A DNA stretch of 5,985 bases from Gammaproteobacteria bacterium (GTDB lineage: Bacteria; Pseudomonadota; Gammaproteobacteria; Xanthomonadales; Rhodanobacteraceae). The stretch spans positions 1 to 5,985 of the forward strand of contig VBNZ01000234.1 in assembly GCA_005877675.1 (NCBI GenBank), in the 5' to 3' direction. The notes beneath the pieces were generated by a model. That model saw nothing but the letters and a program-made list of their open reading frames with translations. It was not told the DNA's origin and made no database searches. Shown piece by piece: positions 1-5,665 of this stretch. The stretch's first letter is position 1. The number at the start of each line of letters is the position of its first letter. The translations under genes and the position numbers were made by a program.

Positions 1-1934
1 CCGCTCGGCGTCGAGTTGTTGGCAAACCCGAAACCACCCTTGGTGACGCTGCAGAGCGTGCTACCGTTCGCGCCCGCGGCGGTGAACGGCACACCCGGAG
101 CGGCCGCAAAGCACGGATTGAAGGTCGGATCCTTCGGGAACTCCGGCACGTCGTAACGCAGACCGTAGGTCAGCGACAGGCGATCGGTTGCCTGCCAGGT
201 ATCCTGCAGGAAAACACCGTACTGCTGCTTCTTGAAGTTGGCCATCGCCTGGTTGAGCGACAGACCCGGCACCGGGGTTTTGTAGACGTATTCTTCCCAG
301 ACCTTGTTCTGGAAATTGCTCAGCCCCTGGAAGGTATAGCTGCCGACGGCTGCCTGCAGGAACGCGTTGAACACCTTGTCCTGGTTGCCGTTGACGCCGA
401 CCTTGACCGTGTGGTCACCCAAGTGCCACGTGCCTGCGACGTAGCCGTAGACGCTCTTGATGTCGATCGCGTTGACCTGGCTGGAGAATTCCGTACCAAG
501 CGTTTCGCTCGGCGTGAAGCTCGTCGTCGGCACCGTGACCTGCACCGATGGCTGATAGCCACCGACCAGCGGCCCGCGCGCCTGCGTGATGTGCGAGTAC
601 TGGATGTCCGCTTCGGTCGAGAACGTGTCGCTCCAGTCGCTAAACAGCTGGCCAAGATAGCTCTTGATGTCGCGGTTCTTGAAATACCAGTTGCTGTTCG
701 GCGTCACCGACGTGCTGCTGCCGGTCGGGACGGGCTGCGATTCTTTCGTTTCGCTATAGCGGAACACCGCGCGCTGGCGATCGTTGATATTCCAGTCGAC
801 TTTGGCGAGATAGCGCTTGTCGGTCAGGTTGGCCAGCGTACGGTCGCCCGGATTGAGGCCATATGCCGAAGCCTGCGCATTGACGGCGTTGAAGAACGCC
901 GTGGTCAGCCCCGTGACCGGCTGCGGGCCGACGCCGTCGGACGGCGTCGACACCGCGCCGATGCCGACGCGATCGGACTTTTCATAGCTCAGGAAGAAGA
1001 ACAGCGTGTCCTTGATGATAGGACCGCCGACGTTGAAGCCGGCCGTCCATTCGCGCTGCCACCCAGTGTACGGCAGTTCGGTAGTGGAACCGATCGGGGC
1101 GATCTTGCCCATGAAATCTTCGTTCGCGGTGCGGTACTTGTAATAGACCTCGCCATGGAAGTCGTTGGTACCGCTCTTGGTCACCGCATTGACGTTGGCA
1201 CCGACGCAACCGCGCGTCGATACATCGAAGTTCGACGTCGCGAGCTGATACGAATCGATCGTTTCCTGCGAAATCGGCGAGCCGACGCTCGCGAGGCCGT
1301 TGGACTCAAGGCCGAACGGGTCGCCCGCGTTGACCTGGTCGACGGTGATGCAGTTGTAGCGAAAATTCTTGCCGTTCGCCGAAATATTGCCGGCGTCGCG
1401 ATCGGTGATCGAGATGCGCGGATCGATGCGCGCGATGTTCTGGAAAGAGGAATCCGCGTTGACGGCTGCTTCGAGCTGGGTACGCGAGATATTCGTCGAC
1501 AGACCCTTGTTGTCCGCGTTGAACACTGCGAGCTGCGCTGCGTTCGCGGTGACAGTCACGCCTTCAAGGCGCGTTTCTGCGCCGGCGGCGGTTTCGGCCA
1601 GATTGACCGTCGAGGTCTCGGCCAGATTCAGGAATACATTGTCCGCATCGATTTCCTTGATACCGGTCCCTTGCGCTTCGATGTGGTACGGACCGCCGAC
1701 GCGCAGACCCTGCGCCACGAAACGGCCGTTCGCATCCGTCGTCGCGTTCGACGTGGTGCCCGACGGCACGTGCACGATCTTGACCTTCGCGCCGGCGACT
1801 GGTGCGCCCTTCGCGTCGAGTACGCGGCCGCTGACACCCGAGGTCGTGTCCTGCGCATAGACCACCGCGGACATTGCGAGCACCGATGCGATAACCCCAG
1901 AAAGAACCTTGACCCTGAATCGCTTATTCATCAT
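1..1934 (-). CDS. Oar-type TonB-dependent receptor with carboxypeptidase-regulatory-like N-terminal domain (3' end outside window)
   Basis: Outer-membrane beta-barrel receptor that would take up a large ligand using TonB/ExbBD energy; the substrate cannot be told from the sequence. The frame is open for 644 codons with no stop and runs off the left edge. Residues 1-27 form a signal peptide (basic MMNKRFRVK, hydrophobic stretch, VYA cleavage site before QD). Residues about 30-105 form a carboxypeptidase-regulatory-like Ig fold (SGVSGRVLDAKGAPVAGAKV). The plug follows, with GDPFGLESNG, PISQETIDSYQL and the family hallmark NAVTKSGTNDFHGEVY. Barrel signatures then include GGPIIKDTLFFFLSYEKSDR and TYGLRYDVPEFP. 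Family members are about 1,000 residues, so roughly the last third is missing. The first of two adjacent ATG codons is chosen because GAAGGG lies 7 bases upstream. Cys195 and Cys243 lie in the plug. A 240-bp regulatory gap separates it from the upstream acyltransferase gene. Family call is firm; ligand unknown. Confidence 0.93.
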   Translation of the reverse strand, partial: MMNKRFRVKVLSGVIASVLAMSAVVYAQDTTSGVSGRVLDAKGAPVAGAKVKIVHVPSGTTSNATTDANGRFVAQGLRVGGPYHIEAQGTGIKEIDADNVFLNLAETSTVNLAETAAGAETRLEGVTVTANAAQLAVFNADNKGLSTNISRTQLEAAVNADSSFQNIARIDPRISITDRDAGNISANGKNFRYNCITVDQVNAGDPFGLESNGLASVGSPISQETIDSYQLATSNFDVSTRGCVGANVNAVTKSGTNDFHGEVYYKYRTANEDFMGKIAPIGSTTELPYTGWQREWTAGFNVGGPIIKDTLFFFLSYEKSDRVGIGAVSTPSDGVGPQPVTGLTTAFFNAVNAQASAYGLNPGDRTLANLTDKRYLAKVDWNINDRQRAVFRYSETKESQPVPTGSSTSVTPNSNWYFKNRDIKSYLGQLFSDWSDTFSTEADIQYSHITQARGPLVGGYQPSVQVTVPTTSFTPSETLGTEFSSQVNAIDIKSVYGYVAGTWHLGDHTVKVGVNGNQDKVFNAFLQAAVGSYTFQGLSNFQNKVWEEYVYKTPVPGLSLNQAMANFKKQQYGVFLQDTWQATDRLSLTYGLRYDVPEFPKDPTFNPCFAAAPGVPFTAAGANGSTLCSVTKGGFGFANNSTPS

Positions 1935-1941
1935 TGTTTTA

Positions 1942-1947
1942 CCCTTC
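1942..1947 (-). promoter_or_regulatory. Ribosome binding site of the TonB-dependent receptor
   Basis: The minus strand reads GAAGGG, then TAAAACA, then ATGATG. Spacing is 7 bases to the first ATG (1934) and 10 to the second (1931). Both are usable, but the first is the better fit and is taken as the start. Confidence 0.6.
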
Positions 1948-2072
1948 GTTTGCTGACCGTTGTTTACGATCCGCGCCGTGCGTTTTCGCTGCTCTCCAAC
2001 CGAACAGCGCGCCCCCGTTTTCGCGGAAATGCCATACCACGTGCGCCGCGCGCGGCAGCGCTGAATACTCTT

Positions 2073-2150
2073 TTAACGCTAGATTAACGGCACTTTATGA
2101 CAGTTTCGGCGCGTTTGCCAGCCCTGAAATGGTCGTTACAAACCTTAACG
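2073..2150. repeat. Three TTAACG hexamers in the receptor upstream region
   Basis: TTAACG occurs at 2073-2078, 2084-2089 and 2145-2150, all in the same orientation. The first two start 11 bp apart, about one helical turn. They sit in the AT-richest part of the gap between the acyltransferase stop and the receptor start, where the promoter is expected. This could be a regulator binding cluster or chance in AT-rich DNA. I could not pick a convincing -35/-10 pair in the gap. Confidence 0.25.
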
Positions 2151-2163
2151 CCACCACCTCGGT

Positions 2164-2179
2164 TTTGAATCGATTCAAA
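2164..2179. promoter_or_regulatory. Perfect 16-bp palindrome, candidate operator upstream of the receptor gene
   Basis: TTTGAATCGATTCAAA is a perfect inverted repeat with no spacer, centred on a CG dinucleotide. It overlaps the last codons and stop of the acyltransferase gene and lies 230 bp upstream of the receptor start. Even-length palindromes with a central CG are typical of LacI-family operators, and LacI-type repressors often control receptor genes in carbohydrate-uptake loci. No regulator gene is in the window, so the assignment is inference. It is too short and lacks a loop, so it is not an intrinsic terminator. Confidence 0.4.
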
Positions 2180-3086
2180 TCACATCGGCTGCTTTTGGCA
2201 TAGCGAGATAGCGCGCCCGCTTGCCTTCTCGTAAATTAGCCAGATCGAGCCGTACCAGGCCGTCGATACAGTCTCCGAACGCGGGATCCGTGCCGAAGTC
2301 GATGAAGCGTACGCCCTCGGGCTCGCACAGGTCGGCGTAGTGCTTGTACAGCACGGGCACGGAGCAGCCGAGTTCGCCCAGACGGCGCTTCAAGTCGCGC
2401 GCGGCCGCATCCGCGTCGAGATGCTGCCACTCTTGTGCGACCGTATTGGCGATCGCCCGCGAGATGCGAAACGGATTGCGCGAGCGCGCCGGCAAGCCGC
2501 TGCCATCAAAGTAGCGCGCGTGATACGCGACGATCCACTCGCGCGCGGACGCGGGCAGCGCCGCGCTGATCGACACCGGGCCGAACAGGTAGCGCGTTTG
2601 CGGATGCTGACGCAGATAGGCGCCGATGCCCTGCCATAGATAATCGAGGCTGCGCGAATTCCAATATGCCGGCTGGATAAAGCTGCGGCCAAGCTCGACT
2701 CCTTGCTCGATGAATTCGCGGGCGGCCGGCGCATAGTCGAACAGCGTTGCCGAATACAAGCCGGGCATGCCCTCGCGTGCGAGAATGCGCGCGCCTTCGC
2801 CGAGCCGGTAGGCGCCGACGATGGCGAGTGCGTGCTCGTCCCACAGAATCAGATGGCGATAGTGTGCGTCGAAGCGATCGAGATCGCGGCGCGCGCCGCT
2901 GCCTTCGCCGACACGGCGGAACGCAAGCTCACGCAGGCGTCCGATCTCGCGCAGCACCGGGCAATCGGGTTCGGCATCGATCAAGAGTATGCGTTTGCCA
3001 TCCCGCGTTGCGCCAAGCGTTTCGGCACGGCGCAGTGCCGCGCGCACCGCGAGCGGCGACTCCGGATGCGCGATCGGAATGTACCG
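2175..3086 (-). CDS. C-terminal half: OlsB-like GNAT/hemolysin-type N-acyltransferase domain, lacks its own clear start
   Basis: These 303 residues run from RYIPIAHPE to the TGA at 2177-2175. The domain resembles the OlsB/autoinducer-synthase-like GNAT acyltransferases: RLRELAFRRVGEG, then DAHYRHLILWDEHALAIVGAYRLG, then the ELGRSFIQPAYWNSRSLDYLWQGI stretch (VELGRSFIQPAYWN and SLDYLWQGI being most typical) and FGPVSIS. The C-terminal tail (VPVLYKHYADLCEPEGVRF, then FIDFGTDPAFGDCIDGL) is also family-like. An in-frame GTG at 3047-3045 could start a free-standing protein, but the GGAG before it is about 12 bases away, so it is a weak start. Rhizobial OlsB is a separate protein, so a free domain could in principle work. 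Extending this frame upstream of 3086 gives arginine-rich shadow sequence of the N-terminal gene. Confidence 0.7.
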   Translation of the reverse strand, partial: RYIPIAHPESPLAVRAALRRAETLGATRDGKRILLIDAEPDCPVLREIGRLRELAFRRVGEGSGARRDLDRFDAHYRHLILWDEHALAIVGAYRLGEGARILAREGMPGLYSATLFDYAPAAREFIEQGVELGRSFIQPAYWNSRSLDYLWQGIGAYLRQHPQTRYLFGPVSISAALPASAREWIVAYHARYFDGSGLPARSRNPFRISRAIANTVAQEWQHLDADAAARDLKRRLGELGCSVPVLYKHYADLCEPEGVRFIDFGTDPAFGDCIDGLVRLDLANLREGKRARYLAMPKAADVI

Positions 3087-3889
3087 GGACGGCGGCGTTC
3101 GAGCTGATACACGTGCCGGCACATCGCCTGTGCGACGCGGTCGAGCGACCCGGCGCGCAGTTCGGACGCCGGCACGCTCTCGCCCACTGAAATGCCCAGC
3201 TGGGTGCGCATCGCGCCGAACATCTCGCGCACCAGGAGCAGCGATGAGAGCGGCTTGGCCAGCATCGACATGCCATAGAACGCGGGCGAATTGTGGGCGG
3301 CGATGTGTACCGGCAGTACGGCCGCGTCCATGCGCCGCGCCATTTTCACGAAACCGGGCGACCAGCGCGCATCGCGCACACCGCGTGCGCCGAAGCGCGA
3401 AACTTCGCCGGCCGGAAATACGATCAGCGCCTGTTCCTTTTCCAGCGCGTGGTAAGCCTCGCGCAATCCGGCCGCGCTGCCGTTGCCAAACACGCGCACC
3501 GGCACGAGCAGACTCGACAGTTGCTCGAGCTGACCCAGCACATCGTTCGCGAGGATGCGCACATCGCGGCGCACGCTGCCGATCAGATGCAGCAGCGCGA
3601 GCGCATCGAACGCGCCGAGCGGATGATTGGCAACGATGATGAGACGTCCTTCCGCCGGAATATTGTCGCGATCGGTATTGGCAATGCGATAGCCGACTTC
3701 GAAGCGCTCCAGAGCGCGCTCGATGAAATCGAATCCTGACAGCGGCGCGAAGTCGGCCAGCGTGCGATTGATGCGATCCTCGCATGCAACTTTGCGCAGC
3801 AAGTCCACCACCGGTTGCGAAAAACTGCGCGCGCGGCCTTCGGCGAGGCGCGGAAATTTCTCGAAGAAACTACGTTCGACGCTGATCAT
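2981..3889 (-). CDS. N-terminal half: PlsC-type lysophospholipid acyltransferase domain; frame terminates early after frameshift
   Basis: As it stands this frame encodes 302 residues, of which about 1-268 are genuine and the last 34 are out-of-frame arginine-rich sequence. The acyltransferase fold is marked by ANHPLGAFDAL (H89 and D95, the HX5D spacing common in this OlsF/hemolysin-linked group rather than HX4D), by VFGNGSAAGLREAYHAL (133-149), by FPAGEVSRF (158-166, equivalent to the FPEGTRS substrate motif), and by AAVLPVHI (189-196). An ATG at 3889-3887 with GGGAG six bases upstream (3900-3896) supports the start. The product could retain O-acyltransferase chemistry, but it would lack the partner domain that supplies lyso-ornithine lipid unless another olsB exists in the genome. 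Confidence 0.8.
   Translation of the reverse strand: MISVERSFFEKFPRLAEGRARSFSQPVVDLLRKVACEDRINRTLADFAPLSGFDFIERALERFEVGYRIANTDRDNIPAEGRLIIVANHPLGAFDALALLHLIGSVRRDVRILANDVLGQLEQLSSLLVPVRVFGNGSAAGLREAYHALEKEQALIVFPAGEVSRFGARGVRDARWSPGFVKMARRMDAAVLPVHIAAHNSPAFYGMSMLAKPLSSLLLVREMFGAMRTQLGISVGESVPASELRAGSLDRVAQAMCRHVYQLERRRPGTFRSRIRSRRSRCARHCAVPKRLAQRGMANAYS
3086..3088 (-). other. Frameshift point in the OlsF-like gene
   Basis: The minus strand reads CGC CGT CCC GGT ACA in the N-terminal frame and CGG TAC ATT CCG in the C-terminal frame. The switch is equivalent to loss of one C from a CCCC run. No classic X XXY YYZ slippery heptamer is present here, which argues against programmed -1 frameshifting. 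Confidence 0.7.
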
Positions 3890-3996
3890 TGGCCGCTCCC
3901 ATTCCGATACGGCGGTCGCGCGTGGCGCGGCAGGCCGGGTCGGAGGGAGTCACGCTAGCGGCGCTTTGTTACAAGCGCGCTGCAATGCTCGAGGCT

Positions 3997-4599
3997 TCAG
4001 TGTTTCAGATACGCTGCAACGCCGTCGAGAAACATCTGCACCGACAGCGCAACGAGCAGCATGCCGACGAGGCGCTCGATCGCGGTCAGCACGCTCTGGC
4101 CGAGCCAGCGGAACAGGAATGTCGAACACAACAGGATCGCCGCTGTCGCGAACCACGCGCAGAACAGCGCGATGCTCCAGTCGGCCGTGCGGCCGGGATT
4201 GGAGTTGGCGAGCAGCATCAGCGCAGCCATCGCCGAGGGACCGGCGACGCCCGGAATAGCCATCGGCACGATGAACGGTTCGGCGCCTTCCGGCCCGCCG
4301 AAAATACTGCCTTCGTGCGGCGGAAACACCATCTTTACGCCGATCAGAAACAGCACGATGCCGCCAGCGATGCTGACCGACTCCGGCCGCAGCTGCAGCG
4401 CCTTGAGCACGAATCCGCCACTGAACAGGATGCCGAACAATACGACCAGGGCGATGATCAACTCGCGAGTCATCACGATACGGCGGCGGGCAGGCGCGAC
4501 GTCTTTGAGCAAGCCGAGGAACAGCGGAATGTTGCCGAGCGGATCCATGATCAGGAAAAGCAGCACGCCGGCGGAAACGGTGCTGATGCTGGTATCCAT
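3997..4599 (-). CDS. MarC/YhgN family integral membrane protein (UPF0056)
   Basis: Polytopic inner-membrane protein of the MarC family, closest in motifs to E. coli YhgN. The family is sometimes annotated as NAAT transporters, but its substrate is not established and the old link to multiple antibiotic resistance was not upheld. The 200 residues match the usual length of about 200. About six hydrophobic segments are visible (roughly 6-20, 46-69, 76-94, 112-133, 140-163, 170-192). The two family signatures are LIMDPLGNIPLFL (residues 16-28) and PFIVPMAIPGVAGPSAMA (108-125), the paired conserved half-repeats. The C-terminal VALSVQMFLDGV is also YhgN-like. A TTG at 4602 sits directly before ATG 4599. 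ATG is preferred because GAGGG ends 5 bases upstream of it. The upstream gap carries a poly-G tract (coding strand) and repeats. The acyltransferase gene follows after 107 bp on the same strand. Confidence 0.93.
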   Translation of the reverse strand: MDTSISTVSAGVLLFLIMDPLGNIPLFLGLLKDVAPARRRIVMTRELIIALVVLFGILFSGGFVLKALQLRPESVSIAGGIVLFLIGVKMVFPPHEGSIFGGPEGAEPFIVPMAIPGVAGPSAMAALMLLANSNPGRTADWSIALFCAWFATAAILLCSTFLFRWLGQSVLTAIERLVGMLLVALSVQMFLDGVAAYLKH

Positions 4600-4604
4600 C
4601 AATT

Positions 4605-4609
4605 CCCTC
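4605..4609 (-). promoter_or_regulatory. Ribosome binding site of marC-family gene (decides the start)
   Basis: The minus strand reads GAGGG, AATTG, ATG: five bases of spacing to ATG 4599 but only two to the TTG at 4602. The ATG is therefore the likely start. Confidence 0.6.
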
Positions 4610-4628
4610 GAGCGTGAGCATTCAAGCC

Positions 4629-4696
4629 CTCTCCCCGATGGTTCCTGGTCAGGGGAGAGAGTTGGGTGAAGGGCGCTCTCACGGGGAAAAGCGCCC
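4629..4696. repeat. REP-like intergenic element with two hairpins
   Basis: An 8-bp inverted repeat, CTCTCCCC (4629-4636) and GGGGAGAG (4652-4659), encloses a 15-base loop and is followed by agttgggtgaaggg. This resembles the ccctctccc...gggagagggttggggtgaggg elements scattered through many high-GC proteobacterial genomes. A second stem, GGGCGCT (4671-4677) with AGCGCCC (4690-4696), follows directly and its right arm is the start of the poly-C tract. Neither stem is followed by a T run on either strand, so an intrinsic terminator is not supported. It could act as a transcript-stabilising or Rho-dependent 3' structure for the SDR gene. Confidence 0.5.
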
Positions 4697-4719
4697 CCCC
4701 CCCCCCCCCCCCCCCCCCC
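4694..4719. repeat. Homopolymer of 26 C
   Basis: An uninterrupted run of 26 C (26 G on the coding strand of the neighbours) lies 95 bp upstream of the marC start and 152 bp downstream of the SDR stop. Such a run is expected to slip during replication and to be hard to sequence, so its length may vary between cells or be an assembly artefact. It is outside every supported reading frame. Confidence 0.9.
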
Positions 4720-4724
4720 AGGCT

Positions 4725-4885
4725 AATCGACCTGATCGGCCTCGACCTGGTCGGGGCTCGACCTGGTCGGCCCTCGACCTGGTTGGCCCTCGACCCGATC
4801 GGGGCTCGACCTGGTCGGGGCTCGATCCGATCGGGGCTCGATCTGATCGAGGCTCAGCGTAAATCGACGCTCAACGCAAGTCGAG
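4725..4885. repeat. 16-bp tandem repeat array, about 8 units plus 2 diverged 17-bp units reaching into the SDR stop codon
   Basis: The plus-strand consensus is gctcgacctggtcggg. Units begin at 4725 (15 bp), 4740, 4756, 4772, 4788, 4804, 4820 and 4836, followed by two degenerate 17-bp units at 4852-4868 and 4869-4885. The last contains the SDR stop codon and the codons for its C-terminal LDLR. The two 17-bp units match each other at 13 of 17 positions. Each junction has a small dyad (GGTCG-GGGCT-CGACC or GATCG-GGGCT-CGATC). A period of 16 is not a multiple of 3, so the array is not a coding repeat. Confidence 0.88.
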
Positions 4886-5665
4886 CACCTTGCCGCGTGC
4901 GGCGGCGCCCTCGTCGCCGAGCAGATATACCACGGCGTCAGCCGCATGCGATGCGTCGGGCAGCGCAAGTGTGTTCTCGCCGAAGTACGCGTTACGACGC
5001 AACGTGCTGCGCATCGGCGCGGGCAGCAGCGCATGTACGCGCAATGGCGAAGATTCGGACTCCTCATGCAGAATCGACGCGAATCCCGCGAGCGCAAACT
5101 TACCTACGCCGTAAGCCCCCCAGAATGCCTTGCCGGTGCGCGCGGGATCGTCGAGCACGAAGACAACGCTCGACTGTGCCTTTTGCGTCGCCGATGCTTC
5201 GATGCCGCTCGCTCGCACGAGCAGTTCCGCACAGGCCTGGATCAACGCAAATGGCGCATTGATATTGACCTGCATCGCGCGCAGCCAGTCCGCCGGCTTG
5301 ATCGTCGTGATCGATTGCAGGCCATCGAAGTGCGCGGCAGCGAAGACGATGCCATCGAGGCGGCCGAACTCGCGCTCGATCGTTGCGGCGAGATCGGCAT
5401 AGTCCTGCGGCGCTGCGCCTTCGAGGTCGAGCGGATAGATCGATGCGGCGCCTGCCTGCACTGCCTCGACCTCGTCGTATATTTTTTCCAGCGCACGCAC
5501 CTTGCGCCCGAGCAATACGACTTTTGCGGCGGCGAGCGCGCACGCAAGCGCACTCGCGCGCCCCAGCGCACCCGCGGCGCCGACGATCAGCACAACCCGA
5601 TTGGCGAGCGAATCCGCCGCCGGGTTCCAATTCGCGGGCAGACGCACCGCGTCGTGCAATTCCAT
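4871..5665 (-). CDS. SDR-fold (YciK-like) oxidoreductase with degenerate catalytic site
   Basis: Rossmann-fold protein of 264 residues, a normal SDR length, closest in pattern to YciK-type short-chain dehydrogenases; no substrate can be assigned. The nucleotide-binding loop is VGAAGALG (residues 28-35), which lacks the threonine and middle glycine of TGxxxGxG. LDLEG (79-83) follows, then GRLDGIVFAAAHF (101-113), where the usual NAG is AAA. VNINAPF (133-139) carries the structural Asn. The active-site pair is present as Y185-GVG-K189. The position 13 residues before Tyr, normally Ser, is Asp172 (VFVLDDPARTG). Reduced or altered catalysis is therefore possible. The ATG start at 5665-5663 shares its A with the grxD stop (TGATG), indicating translational coupling. 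The in-frame extension further upstream overlaps grxD and reads as arginine-rich shadow sequence, so it was discarded. The C-terminus lies in a tandem repeat. Confidence 0.88.
   Translation of the reverse strand: MELHDAVRLPANWNPAADSLANRVVLIVGAAGALGRASALACALAAAKVVLLGRKVRALEKIYDEVEAVQAGAASIYPLDLEGAAPQDYADLAATIEREFGRLDGIVFAAAHFDGLQSITTIKPADWLRAMQVNINAPFALIQACAELLVRASGIEASATQKAQSSVVFVLDDPARTGKAFWGAYGVGKFALAGFASILHEESESSPLRVHALLPAPMRSTLRRNAYFGENTLALPDASHAADAVVYLLGDEGAAARGKVLDLR

Larger units (their letters stand above)
2175..3889 (-). pseudogene. Bifunctional ornithine lipid synthase, OlsF-like (PlsC-type acyltransferase fused to OlsB-like GNAT acyltransferase), single frameshift
   Basis: In the OlsF family the N-terminal domain O-acylates lyso-ornithine lipid and the C-terminal domain N-acylates ornithine with a 3-hydroxyacyl group, so one inner-membrane-associated protein makes the phosphorus-free ornithine lipid. 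Here the two domains lie in different frames. The N-terminal frame reads well to R267-P268 (CGT CCC, 3091-3086). The family-like sequence then continues as RYIPIAHPE in the frame whose CGG codon begins at 3086. One extra C in the CCC at 3088-3086 would give RRRPRYIPIAHPE and a continuous 571-residue protein. The break may be a real mutation, a sequencing indel or, less likely, recoding. Neither half has other internal stops, so any inactivation would be recent. Transcription would come from upstream, 107 bp after marC. The family call is by recognition of both domains and their order; an unspecified fused acyltransferase is the alternative. Confidence 0.75.

Noticed and set aside
411..2087. 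A 558-codon open frame on the plus strand
   Set aside because: It lies antisense to the TonB-dependent receptor, is rich in Arg, Asp and Val from complementary GC-biased codons, and shows no domain. The minus-strand frame carries clear family motifs throughout.
3087..3785. Upstream extension of the C-terminal acyltransferase frame to an ATG at 3785
   Set aside because: This part is low-complexity Arg/Ala/Ser sequence overlapping the well-conserved PlsC domain in another frame. Only the part after about 3086 is genuine.
3961..3978. Hairpin GCGCTT...AAGCGC downstream of marC as a terminator
   Set aside because: The stem is only 6 bp with a 6-base loop and no following T run on the minus strand, so an intrinsic terminator is not supported.
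3889..4669. Plus-strand open frames across the MarC gene and its upstream gap
   Set aside because: They are antisense to marC, and one contains a proline run that is only the translated poly-C tract. No motif or ribosome binding site supports them.
4725..4885. CRISPR array
   Set aside because: The 16-bp units are directly abutting with no unique spacers, and no cas gene is present.
4614..5262. Plus-strand frames translating the tandem repeat as a repetitive protein
   Set aside because: The 16-bp period is not a multiple of three, so the translation changes frame from unit to unit, and no signal or start context supports expression.
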